DNA of 37,205 bases. Source: Prorocentrum cordatum (lineage: Eukaryota; Sar; Dinophyceae; Prorocentrales; Prorocentraceae). The notes beneath the pieces were generated by a model that worked only from the letters and a program-made list of their open reading frames with translations, did no database searches and was not told where the DNA came from. The DNA is taken from the NCBI GenBank assembly GCA_963575745.1, contig CAUYUJ010014602.1, positions 353,418 to 390,622 on the forward strand, written 5' to 3'. The position numbers and the translations under genes were made by a program. Every line of letters begins with the position of its first letter. Position 1 is the stretch's first letter. Below are positions 8,551 to 17,640 of the stretch, in pieces.

Positions 8551-11500
8551 ACTCCCTTGACGCTACCCAGATCCTACACGGACAGACCGACCTGCCGAAT
8601 GCGGAGAGCCACGAGGCAGTACGGCATGTTCGTTTCTCCCGCGAGGTTCATACCCGCGACCAGCAGACCGACAATATCCTCTACCACATCGACTTCGACG
8701 AACAGGAGCCCTTACTCCAGCACCTTCGACGACTTCAGGCTCCCAGGCTCACCTTCGACTTTACCGACCGTTGCCACAACGAGGTTTCAGATTACATGGT
8801 GCGAACATTTCCATACCGACAGCTCCCACGAGATTCTCGCCTGTATTTATACACCGACGGCTCCAAACACCCACGCCAACATGGTCAAGACGGATGGTCA
8901 GTTGTACTCGTCGGAGAAGACGAAGAAGGTTTCTCTTTTCAAGGTGCAATAGTCGGCAAGCACCGCGACTCCACCCTCGTAGAGATCCAAAACCTCACGG
9001 ACAACGAGACCACCTCGACATCCAGCGAGATCACAGCGCTCATCTGGGCGCTCGCCTACATTATCCACAAGGACATCAACCACAGTATCTCGGTCCACTC
9101 CGACTCGCTGGGAGCGATCCAACTGGCAAGGATGGAGGCTTTTACTAACCGAGACGCCCACCTCGTGCAGCTACTGGTGATCATGTATTCGCACGTCAAG
9201 GAATATGTTGACCTGCGTCACGTTCACGCCCACGAGATGAACCCGTGGAACGAAGTTGCCGACGCCGCGGCCAACTACGCCCGCATCGAGGACTACCCGC
9301 ACCCACAACCTGAATGGGCTAACATACTCAACGCGTCCCCTCAGCGCAGCTGGGAATTCCTACTCGACGCCGACAACCACACCAAGGACGCTTACCCATC
9401 CTTCTCACCTGGGATGCTCAAGGCCCAACGCATCGATACCACGGCAACGACAGCCCACCTTTCGACACCAGCCAAGTCCACGAAGACCTCGACCGACATA
9501 GACGTCAACATCGCCACCTACAACATCCAGTCAGGGCGCGAACCTGGCCACGGCGCTCGACGACGCAAAGAAAAGATCCACAAGCTCAGAAAGACTATGC
9601 TCAACCTGTACATGGAGGACCTCCACCTGATCGGCATCCAGGAAGCCCGCACGCCATGGGGAGTTCGCAGCGGCAACGACATCACCAGCACGAGTGCGTA
9701 CGCCTACCACGTCATCTCAGGGGGCCACGATCAGTACAACCTCGGCTGCGAGCTCCACATACTCACCAGCAAGCCGTACGGAAAGGCAGGAGCCAAGGAC
9801 CTCTACTTCCGCCCCGATCAGTTCACCGTCATCGAGCACAGCCCTCGGCATCTCGTAGTAAGGATCGAAGCCCCAGGCTTTCGACATACAGTCTGCGTCG
9901 CCCATGCACCACATTCACGAGCCAAGCCACACGAGAAGGATATCTTCTGGGAGATGATCGAGTGCGCAACTTCTAACCACAATATCAACATCTTCTTCAT
10001 CGACGCCAACGCTCGAACGGGCAGCTTATGCAGCCAGGCAATCGGCGATCAAGGCTTCAAGCAAAAGGAGGACGACAACGGCGAACGCTTCCACAAGGTC
10101 CTGCAAGGTAACTCTCTCATAGCCGCGAATACCTTCAAAAGCGGAGGCCAGGACCACTACACATGGGACTCAGGCAAGGACGTGCACAGACTGGACTACA
10201 TAGTGGTTGGCCACGAGCTCTTCGACTCCATCTCCTACACGTCCGTAATGTACGGTATCGACACAGAACACGACCACTCACACAAGAACGACCACTTCCC
10301 TGTCAAGGCTAACCTCGCCTACACCGTCGAGACCGCATACCAGCACGGCACGCCCAAGCTCGACATCGCTAAGCTCGACTCCGAGACAGCCAAGAACGAC
10401 TTTCAACGACGCCTGCAGCAGATCCAACACCCCCCCTGGGAGACCAACCTCAACGACCATACTAAGAGCATCGTCGATCAGATAAAGGAAGCAGCCTACG
10501 CCAGCTTCAAGAAGCAGCATCATGCCCCCCGCAAGCCCTACATTACCGAGGCCTCCTACGCGCTTCTTCGATTCCGACGCACCCTCCTCAAGACGATCCG
10601 CATCGTGAAAAGGAATGGCATTGGCTCCAAGAAATCACGCAGACGGATCCGATACACCGCGCACCTCATCGCAAACCAGTCGGCTTCAGCGTCCCCTGAC
10701 GACGTCATCCACCTCATGGACATCCCTGGATATACTCAGCTGATGATCAAGACCATCCTCTTCATCAACCACGCGGACCCCGACCATACCACGGCTCCAC
10801 ACCACGACAGCACCTACAGCACAACCACCTTCACTACAAATCTTTTCGACTCATACATGAGCTTCATCCAAGATACCGACCGAGTTCTTAGAAACCGCCT
10901 CGACCACGACCGCGACGCCCACCTCGAGCGCTTCTCCGACAACATGATATTATCAGCTGCAGGGAACGCCCCGCGGCAGGAATGGACAAACGTGAGGGCT
11001 TTACTCACATACGGCGGCCGCACACCTAAGAGAACTCCGACTCCCAAAATACGCCAAGACGATCACGGCGCTCCACTCACGACACCACAAGCCATTGCGG
11101 AGCACGCCCTTCGATACTACGGCAACATCGAGAACGGCATCAATACCGACATCGAAGGCGTCGTCAAGTACTACAACAACAAGACTGCGCACACAAAGCC
11201 GATACCCCACATCGACAATGTCCAGACCATCCACAACCTGACATCCTCCCTGGCAGCCGCCAAGAAAGGCAAACGCGGCGGGCCCGACGGGAACACCGAC
11301 GACATGGCACGAGCAGCGCCGCGCCAGATTGCCCGACTTCTGCACCCCATCATGATGAAGATGCAACTGATGACGACGGAGCCTATTTCGGCGAAGGGCG
11401 GTTTCTCCACCCATTTCTCCAAAGGACAAGGACAGCTTCATCTGCAGAAAGCCTACAGGGGCATCCTCCTGAACAACACTATTGGCAAGATCAACAGCAA

Positions 11501-14324
11501 ATTCCTGAGAGGCCTATTCCGCGACATCTTACCCGACCTGCTCATGGACACACAATGCGGCGCCGTCCCTCACAAGGCGACTGACTTCATCACTCACACC
11601 GCCTACACCTTCTTGGACGACTGCCGTACGCAGGCTCGCACGGGCAGCATCCTCTTCCTGGACTTGAAAGAAGCCTTCCATTCGGTAATAAGGGAGTTCA
11701 TTTTCCAGCTGCCGACACAGGAGGACGAGCTCGAAGACGTCATCGACAACATCGAGATTCCCATATGCCTCCTCCCCTCCCTACGACAACGTCTTCGCTG
11801 TCCAGCACATCTCAACGCCCACGTCGACGACTCTCACCTCTGCGCCCTCGTTGCCGACCACCACGCGGCCAACTGGATGACCGCCAAGGGCACCGACGCA
11901 TACGTGATCCCTCGCACCAGTACCAGGCCAGGGGTGCCATACTCCGACGCGGCTTTCAACATGCATTTCTCCCTAGTGCTTCAGGCCATCGCCGACGACG
12001 CTGAAGGGGCAGAAGACGGTGAGAGCGGCCACCACATCCGCCCCTGCGACAACCCGCTCTTCTCTACGGCCCCTCATCAAGGCGGCAAGCTGACCAACAT
12101 GTCCTTCGTCGACGACCTCACCGACTTCAACTCGACCACCCGCCACTCCGACATCATTGACATTACAAGAACTTCAGCCGAACGTCTATGCCGTACAGCC
12201 TTTACCTACGGGCTCAAGCCACACCCAGACAAGACCAAGGTCATCATCTCCTTTAACGGGACGGGCTCCAACGTCGCACGCAGCAGGATTGCACAGCAGA
12301 ACATTACATCAATCCAGCTGAGCATCATGTCGATCTCGGTCCAGATCACAGACCAGCACCGACTTTTAGGCACCATCCTAACCAACGGCAGCATGGGCCC
12401 CGAGGTGCAGAATCGCATGCGACGAACCGACGCTTCGGCACGAGCTCTTGAGAGGCAAATCCTAAGACGTCGACGCCTACCCCGCAAAACGAAGATCAAG
12501 TACGTGCACGCCCTCTCGACCGCCTCATTGACCTTCAACCATCACGTCTGGCCAACACTGACCCAGACTGACCACCAGCGCATCTCCAATGCCTACTCGA
12601 AGCCCTATCGCACGGCAGCTGGATTACCTAAAGCTAACTCGCAGCTTCATCATTTCACGGCCACCGAAGTAGTAGCTTACACCGGCATCCCCGACTTCGA
12701 CCACCACCAGTCTGCTGGACGGCTGCGATACTTACCACGGCTTCTACGACACGCTCCTCAGCAGCTCCTCCAACTGCTTGACAACCAGCGACGGAGAAAG
12801 GGCTCATGGACATACATGCTTTTCCAGGACTTCGACTTCCTGCGTACATACCTGGACGACCAGCGCTGGCCCACGACCAGCAAGCTCGACCCCGACGTTT
12901 TTGCATGGGCTCGCACCACGCCGAAGCACTTCACCAACTCCGTCAACCTGGCCGTCACAAACTACATCCGCGCCTCCAAAGACCACGCCCACGCCGACAA
13001 GCTGACCAAGGTGTTCAGACCCGACGGCCCCATTGGTGCGGGCACCACACCATCACGCGACAACGGCGCCAGCAACTTCATCTGCTACGAGTGTGGAATC
13101 GTAACCAAGACCAAGCAGGGCATGGCAATACATATCGGACGTGAACACCGACGACCTGATCATCCGCGAAACTGGGCATCGGGTACATCGTGCAGAATAT
13201 GCCGCCAGAACTTCCACTCCTTCGCCAAGCTAGTGAAGCATCTAACCACGGTCGCCCGCTGCCGACGGTCATGGCACATGTGGTACTTACAAGGACCTGC
13301 CCTCACGGAGGAGGACGTGGCCACCAATCAGGCGATCTACGCGGCCAGCATAGTCGACAACAAACGCAGAGGCCGCCCTGAACTATACCACCCTATCCCT
13401 GCCCATGCATCCGACGTCACTCCCTTGCCCGCCCTTGACCTATCACCTTCACCACCGCCATTCTTCCCGACTGTACCAGCGCTTACACCACCACCACCAG
13501 CCCACTACCCTCGGACACCGACCAGAAACAGATCTCTGCTTTACCTCACCAACACCGATAGACACCCGAACGATCTGCTCGACATCACGGACCAACGACT
13601 ATGCTACAATGGAATGGCGATGGAACGGGTTACTATGACCTTCGATGATATCTACTCTGTCGATCACCCATCCCAGTACGACGCCCTCGACTCGATCCAC
13701 CAGCACATTCGACAAGGCGACTTCGCGGGAGTGATGATCAACCTCTCACCCAGCACTTGGATCGACCAAGTCGATGGCGACCCGCACGACAGAAAGGCAG
13801 CATCTTCCAGAACAACCACGGACCCTTGGGGCAGAGTAAACCTTGGAGGTGAGGCAGCCGAACGTCGACTGATCGCGAACCACCACGCCCGCCTCGCCAT
13901 CCACACCTTCCATGCTGCCCACGCTGCCGAAGTACCAGCACTACTAGCGCAATCTGCAGCCCCAGCAGGTCCGTCAGTGATGTGGAGTACTGAGCTGATG
14001 TTATACGCTACGGAGAATCTCGCTATGAGACGACCGACCATGGTAGACGACACCAGCAGCCTCTACGCCATCTACTACGGCCTCTCCCAGGAATACGGCA
14101 ATCCCCTCGACGATTTCGTAACCTCCATTTTGGGCAGTCTGCCCCAGCATGAGGTCGGACGGCAGCCTGCTGATCCGACGACCCGAGCTGGCCGTAACAT
14201 GGCCCATGACGGTCGAGACAGACGCCCACCACGGCAAGATGGCCGTAGCGCTCAAGGTGGCCGCCAACCCCATCCTGGACGCCCCCTCGAGGGCGAGGGG
14301 GGGGAGGACACGGTTAAGGCCTGA
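8550..14324 (+). CDS. LINE-A ORF2: RNase H - APE endonuclease - reverse transcriptase - zinc fingers
   Basis: The frame is open from 8379 to TGA 14324; the first ATG is 8796 and residues are numbered from it. A coherent lead-in precedes it in frame (about 8550-8795), so ATG 8796 is probably not the true start. RNase H (about 16-165): Asp21 in YTDGS, Glu78 in SSEITAL, Asp103 in HSDSLGA, Asp156 in NEVADAAAN. APE-like endonuclease (about 238-505): Asn243 in TYNIQSG, Glu283 in GIQEAR, Asp403 and Asn405 in IDANAR, and the NDHFPV terminus with His500. RT (about 810-1230): motif A FLDLKEAF (Asp956), motif B GVPYSDAAFNMHFS, motif C FVDD (Asp1106, Asp1107). Zinc fingers: C2H2 from about 1430 (C-x2-C-x12-H-x4-H) and a C2HC about 36 residues later (C-x2-C-x12-H-x6-C). 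The remaining C-terminus (about 1500-1842) is unassigned. All catalytic residues seem present, so the copy may be competent. The domain order is unusual. Confidence 0.85.
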   Translation, partial: DSLDATQILHGQTDLPNAESHEAVRHVRFSREVHTRDQQTDNILYHIDFDEQEPLLQHLRRLQAPRLTFDFTDRCHNEVSDYMVRTFPYRQLPRDSRLYLYTDGSKHPRQHGQDGWSVVLVGEDEEGFSFQGAIVGKHRDSTLVEIQNLTDNETTSTSSEITALIWALAYIIHKDINHSISVHSDSLGAIQLARMEAFTNRDAHLVQLLVIMYSHVKEYVDLRHVHAHEMNPWNEVADAAANYARIEDYPHPQPEWANILNASPQRSWEFLLDADNHTKDAYPSFSPGMLKAQRIDTTATTAHLSTPAKSTKTSTDIDVNIATYNIQSGREPGHGARRRKEKIHKLRKTMLNLYMEDLHLIGIQEARTPWGVRSGNDITSTSAYAYHVISGGHDQYNLGCELHILTSKPYGKAGAKDLYFRPDQFTVIEHSPRHLVVRIEAPGFRHTVCVAHAPHSRAKPHEKDIFWEMIECATSNHNINIFFIDANARTGSLCSQAIGDQGFKQKEDDNGERFHKVLQGNSLIAANTFKSGGQDHYTWDSGKDVHRLDYIVVGHELFDSISYTSVMYGIDTEHDHSHKNDHFPVKANLAYTVETAYQHGTPKLDIAKLDSETAKNDFQRRLQQIQHPPWETNLNDHTKSIVDQIKEAAYASFKKQHHAPRKPYITEASYALLRFRRTLLKTIRIVKRNGIGSKKSRRRIRYTAHLIANQSASASPDDVIHLMDIPGYTQLMIKTILFINHADPDHTTAPHHDSTYSTTTFTTNLFDSYMSFIQDTDRVLRNRLDHDRDAHLERFSDNMILSAAGNAPRQEWTNVRALLTYGGRTPKRTPTPKIRQDDHGAPLTTPQAIAEHALRYYGNIENGINTDIEGVVKYYNNKTAHTKPIPHIDNVQTIHNLTSSLAAAKKGKRGGPDGNTDDMARAAPRQIARLLHPIMMKMQLMTTEPISAKGGFSTHFSKGQGQLHLQKAYRGILLNNTIGKINSKFLRGLFRDILPDLLMDTQCGAVPHKATDFITHTAYTFLDDCRTQARTGSILFLDLKEAFHSVIREFIFQLPTQEDELEDVIDNIEIPICLLPSLRQRLRCPAHLNAHVDDSHLCALVADHHAANWMTAKGTDAYVIPRTSTRPGVPYSDAAFNMHFSLVLQAIADDAEGAEDGESGHHIRPCDNPLFSTAPHQGGKLTNMSFVDDLTDFNSTTRHSDIIDITRTSAERLCRTAFTYGLKPHPDKTKVIISFNGTGSNVARSRIAQQNITSIQLSIMSISVQITDQHRLLGTILTNGSMGPEVQNRMRRTDASARALERQILRRRRLPRKTKIKYVHALSTASLTFNHHVWPTLTQTDHQRISNAYSKPYRTAAGLPKANSQLHHFTATEVVAYTGIPDFDHHQSAGRLRYLPRLLRHAPQQLLQLLDNQRRRKGSWTYMLFQDFDFLRTYLDDQRWPTTSKLDPDVFAWARTTPKHFTNSVNLAVTNYIRASKDHAHADKLTKVFRPDGPIGAGTTPSRDNGASNFICYECGIVTKTKQGMAIHIGREHRRPDHPRNWASGTSCRICRQNFHSFAKLVKHLTTVARCRRSWHMWYLQGPALTEEDVATNQAIYAASIVDNKRRGRPELYHPIPAHASDVTPLPALDLSPSPPPFFPTVPALTPPPPAHYPRTPTRNRSLLYLTNTDRHPNDLLDITDQRLCYNGMAMERVTMTFDDIYSVDHPSQYDALDSIHQHIRQGDFAGVMINLSPSTWIDQVDGDPHDRKAASSRTTTDPWGRVNLGGEAAERRLIANHHARLAIHTFHAAHAAEVPALLAQSAAPAGPSVMWSTELMLYATENLAMRRPTMVDDTSSLYAIYYGLSQEYGNPLDDFVTSILGSLPQHEVGRQPADPTTRAGRNMAHDGRDRRPPRQDGRSAQGGRQPHPGRPLEGEGGEDTVKA

Positions 14325-14707
14325 CCGACCTGCCGCCGCCTGCGTGCAGGCCGTCATGGGGGTGGTTTCCCTTCCTCATCAGGCCTTTAATGAGCCCCCT
14401 CCTCCTGCTCCATCTTGCCACCCCCATGCGGCCTCTCCGGGAGCCCCCCCGAAGGAGGAGCATCTTGGCCTCCGGGTGCCCCCCCCCCCAAAATTTTTCT
14501 CGGCCCTTTTCGGCCCCCGCCCCTCCCCTTGCGAAGCCTTGGCGGCTTTCCCCTTGTCCTCCTGGCGGGGGTCTGTGTCGGGGGGTGGCCCCCCCTACGC
14601 GCTTCGGGCGCGCGCGTGTAGCCCCGGCCGCGCGGACGGCTGCGTCCGACAGGACATCGAGCCGATAGCGATAGCGATAGCGATAGGAGGAGGAGGAGGA
14701 GGAGGAG
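14325..14707 (+). other. LINE-A 3' UTR with (GATAGC)n then (GGA)n tail
   Basis: The stretch after the ORF2 stop has G and C homopolymer runs but no supported gene. It ends with GATAGC repeats at 14664-14686 and then GGA repeats at 14686-14707. I take this as the 3' end of LINE-A because the GGA motif matches its 5' flank. No poly(A) is present. Confidence 0.55.
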
Positions 14708-15220
14708 TCCCATACTGGCCGGCTCTGCGGGCCACTGGCAGCGATCCACCTTGGGCGCCCGCGCGGGGGCACGGCGCGACCCTGCCGTGCCCGCGGGGAG
14801 GAGCCCGCTGCACGGGCCAGGGCAAAGGACAGCCCCACGGGGCACACCCCCTGGGAGCGGCCCAGACGTCGCCCGCCGAGGCGCCAGGCCGAGCGCCCTG
14901 CCCTGTTGCAGGGCGTCAACGCCGCTGCGGGGCCCCATGGTGCCTCGGCGCAGGGGCCATGGCTGAGACGTGCCTGGCAGAGGTGGGGGGCGGGGAGGGG
15001 GGGGGGCGGCCCCCCTCCGAAGAGGACCCTGGGGCGGGCGAAATGAGACGGAGTCTTCCGCCAGACGGTGCAGCGACCTTGCGCGGTGGCTTACGCGGGC
15101 TGCCAGATTGGCACCCCGCGTGGAGAAGAGGGCGCTCGCGCGCGGCCTTACGCGGGCAGCTTGCGCGCCAGTGTCGGTGAAGTCGACCCCGTATTGTTCT
15201 GTCGCTCGCTTGGTTCGCAG
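14708..15220. other. No gene supported
   Basis: GC-rich sequence with G and C runs (for example near 15000). Long frames exist on both strands but are Arg/Ala/Pro/Gly-rich mirror images of each other, as expected from base composition. An SL-like phrase (GTCCCATACTGGC) directly follows the GGA array at about 14706-14719, but it is weak. Confidence 0.5.
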
Positions 15221-15402
15221 AGACTAGATTTTAAGTCGGGCCTGTTCTCCTACAGGTGGATTTGGAGCAAAACATGAAACATAGTCCAGACAATACCCCC
15301 AAAATGGTCAAAACATACTTTTTAAACAATCGTCCCCTGACTATATTTGACTATCTGTACATATTCCTCCTGTAGAGGGACGTGCCCGACTCAAGACTAG
15401 AT
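15221..15402. mobile_element. Short non-autonomous TIR element (MITE-like), copy 1, with 9-bp TSD
   Basis: The direct repeat AGACTAGAT at 15221-15229 and 15394-15402 flanks a 164-bp element. The ends are imperfect inverted repeats: AAGTCGGGCCTGTTCTCC then TACAGG on the left, and (reverse complement of the right) GAGTCGGGCACGTCCCTC then TACAGG. An inner ATAGTC...GACTAT inverted pair is also present. There is no coding capacity. A 9-bp duplication fits Mutator-type mobilisation, as does the 11-bp repeat at the second copy (27540-27719). Confidence 0.8.
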
Positions 15403-15533
15403 GCCGCTTTGAAGGCACCACCCGCAACCCTCACGGCAGAACCTGAGCGCGGCACGGCCAGGAGACGAGCGAGGCGACGCAGGAGGAATGACGAGGAGGG
15501 CGGCAGGGAGGAGCGTGGAAGACGAGAGGAGAG

Positions 15534-15584
<51 letters not shown>

Positions 15585-16074
15585 ACCGCCTGCCTGAGTT
15601 CTCGATGGCGCTCAGAGTGGCCACCGCCTGCACGCGGGGGGAGGCGGGGCGCGGGAGACCGCGGCTGGCAGCCTGGCGGGGCCCGCCGCCGCCGACCGTG
15701 CGCCCAAGTCGCCGCCGCCGTGGCCGCTGGTGCTCCTCACCGAGGGCACGACCTCCACGGCGCGGGCTCCCGAGCGCCCTCCCCGCCCTGGCCGACATCT
15801 CCTCGCGGGCGGGCGGCTGCTGCTGCAGGCCCCGGAGCGCGAGGGGGGCGCTCCGGAGGCGGGTCCTGACTCTGTTCGCGACGCCGTGGATCCGAGGGAG
15901 GCGACAGGCGTCCACGGCGACAGCACGGGCGAGGGCCCGGCCGAACTGGCGGCGAGGGGCCGAGGTGGCGCGCCGCGTCCAGCCCAGAGAGGAGCACAGC
16001 GGCGCCACAGCCGATGGGACCCGATCCGAGCCGAGCCGCGGGCGACCGAGCGGGAAAAAGAAACCAGGACAGGG
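15403..16074. other. No gene supported; contains a (GAC)n array at 15537-15584
   Basis: A pure GAC/CGA microsatellite lies at about 15537-15584. The surrounding DNA is GC-rich with long but Arg/Pro/Ala-biased frames on both strands, and I cannot defend any of them as a gene. Confidence 0.55.
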
Positions 16075-16194
16075 ACTGGTGGGCTCGTTTTCCACCGCCA
16101 CCACCATATCCTCCTCTTCTTCCTCCTCATCCTCCACCTCCGTCCCCCCTCCAACTCAAGGTTGTGGTGGTGGTGGTGGAAAAAAAGCCCACCA
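16075..16194. repeat. Imperfect foldback repeat
   Basis: The left arm (about 16078-16110) reads GGTGGGCTCG then TTTTCCACCGCCACCACCA. The reverse complement of the right arm (about 16160-16192) reads GGTGGGCTTT then TTTTCCACCACCACCACCA. The loop is pyrimidine-rich (CCTCCTCTTC). Part of the match rests on low-complexity CCA repeats, but the GGTGGGC and TTTTCC segments are specific. Confidence 0.6.
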
Positions 16195-16655
16195 GGGACA
16201 GCATCGGACCAGGAGAGGCTGGTGATCTCCGAGAGCTGGCCGGTCTGGGCGTGTCTATCCGGCGCCGCGGCCATTTCAGAGCGCTCCAGAACGCTCTGGA
16301 AGCGTCTCATGTGTAGGAGGCCCGACCACAAAAAACCTTCCACAAGAAACCCAACCCTGAGACCCCAGGACGTCCATTGATTTTTGGCGTGGGAACGTCG
16401 CACTTTCCATGGCAGAACAGTCGAAACCCAAGAAACCCAGGGCACCCTGGAGGCGAGCAGGGTGTTTCTTGGTATGGGTCTCCACTATAGCTCTGGAGCG
16501 GTTCATCCGGATCCCGGGCCTGCCCGAGCTGGTACGACCCTCGACATACCGAACCGGCCGCGAGACCAAGATTCGACAGGGGCCAAAAACCGGACGCGGC
16601 CGACCGCGGCGGGGCCGACCGACTCGAACCGCAGACACCCGCGAGGGGGGCCCTC
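16195..16655. other. No gene supported
   Basis: Small palindromes occur (for example GCGCTCCAGAACGCTCTGG near 16281). Open frames on both strands run into the neighbouring hairpin, are of unremarkable composition and match nothing I recognise. Confidence 0.5.
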
Positions 16656-16844
16656 GACTTAGCGGGCGAAGAACGGTAGAACATAAACTTTTCCACCGTC
16701 GGGGGCGCCTGCCCCCCGGGCGACTGCAAAGTTTGTACCCCTACGTGGCACCGTAAAGGTACAAACTTTGCAGCCGCCCGGGGGGCAGGCGTCCCCGACA
16801 GTGGAAACGTTTATTTTGCACCGTCTTCGCCCGCTAATCGATGC
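16655..16844. mobile_element. Long near-perfect inverted repeat (snap-back element)
   Basis: Arms of about 80 bp (16659-16738 and 16759-16838) are almost identical when one is inverted. Both contain TTAGCGGGCGAAGA at the outer end, TTTCCAC in the middle, GCCTGCCCCCCGGGCG, and CTGCAAAGTTTGTACC at the inner end. The loop is about 20 bp. Directly outside lie TCGAC on the left and TCGAT on the right, so a TCGA duplication is possible. There is no coding capacity. Confidence 0.8.
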
Positions 16845-17379
16845 TTGTCGATGCTTCTTGCACAGATTTCGGGTTGCGCACAGAGCGCCCCCCTAAAGAA
16901 CCCTGGCTGGCCCCAGTGGGCCCCCCGAACGGTCCCACTTGGCCTCAGCAGGTCCCCCAAGTGACCCAGGGCGGTGCCAACACCTCAACCCACCCTGAGC
17001 GCAGAGCGCCCCAGGGGCGCCGGCGGAGGCGGCGCCAGAGTCTTGAGCCCGCTCTGGAAGACTCATGGGGGCCTGTTGAAGCCGGCTGGGACTAGGGGGG
17101 GTGCATGCGGAAGCCAGCGCGGACTACCTGAGGGGGCGGGCTCTGCGCAACCCGAAGCCTTACCGATTCTCCTCGATCCTCCCCCCCGATCCTCCGTCGA
17201 TTCCCCTCGAAGCCACAGCGGGGAGGATGGCCAGCCCCACTGCGGCCCACATCCCGGCCACGCCTCCAGGCAGCACCGCGTGAGCCTGGCGTTGGCCGCG
17301 TGGGCGATGAGCAACGTGGTAGCGGTGGAAAGCAGGCCCTCACGGGGTCGCCGCTGCCGTCGGCCATCGTCTGTCGCCA
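16845..17379. other. No gene supported
   Basis: GC-rich stretch between the snap-back element and the GTC-rich array. It carries several CCCCAGTGGGCCCCCCG-like runs but no recognisable gene or RNA. Confidence 0.5.
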
Positions 17380-17640
17380 TCGCTCGTGGTCCGTCGTCCG
17401 TCGTCTTCGTCGTCTTTGTCGTCTTCGTCGTCCGTCGTCTTCGTAGTGGTCGTCTTCCGTCGTCTTCTTCGGTCGCCGTCGTGGGTCGCCGTCGCCCTCG
17501 GCGTCATCTTCGTCGTCGTCGTCCATGGCCGTCGGTCGTCGGCCAACCGTCGATCGTCTACGTGGCCCGTCGTCGTCGGTCGTCGTATCGTCGTCCCAAT
17601 CATCGCCATCGTTTCCGTCGTTTCCGTCGACGGAATTGGA
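17380..17640 (+). repeat. Degenerate (GTC)n/(CGT)n triplet array
   Basis: GTCGTC, CGTCTTCGTC and CCGTCGTC words fill the stretch in an irregular array. It resembles the much longer array at 27890-28920. Confidence 0.85.

Larger units (their letters stand above)
4884..14706 (+). mobile_element. LINE-A: non-LTR-type retroelement with RNase H upstream of endonuclease and RT
   Basis: About 9.8 kb, bounded by GGA microsatellites on both sides in the same orientation. It has ORF1 (5255-7843), a linking -1 frame (7844-8549) and a pol-like ORF (8550-14324). No LTRs are seen: sequence after 4884 does not recur near 14700, and the 3' end is a short UTR with a (GATAGC)n run at 14664-14686, then GGA. 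There is no poly(A). The APE-type endonuclease plus RT without integrase or protease identifies it as a non-LTR element. The boundaries are inferred from microsatellite edges and an SL-like sequence at 4884-4898. The 5' UTR would be about 370 bp, including GATCGATCGG-type repeats near 4918-4965. Confidence 0.75.

Noticed and set aside
8796-8952. The end of the linking frame (8796-8952) as coding together with RNase H in overlap
   Set aside because: The RNase H catalytic motif YTDGS is in the other frame here, and the linking frame reads as its shadow.
4884-14706. LINE-A as an LTR retrotransposon because of the gag-pol-like frameshift
   Set aside because: No terminal direct repeats, primer-binding site, protease or integrase seen; an APE-type endonuclease is present instead.
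16409-16756. A 115-aa plus-strand protein starting MAEQSKPKKPR
   Set aside because: Its C-terminal third is the snap-back element, the composition follows local GC bias and no family is recognised.
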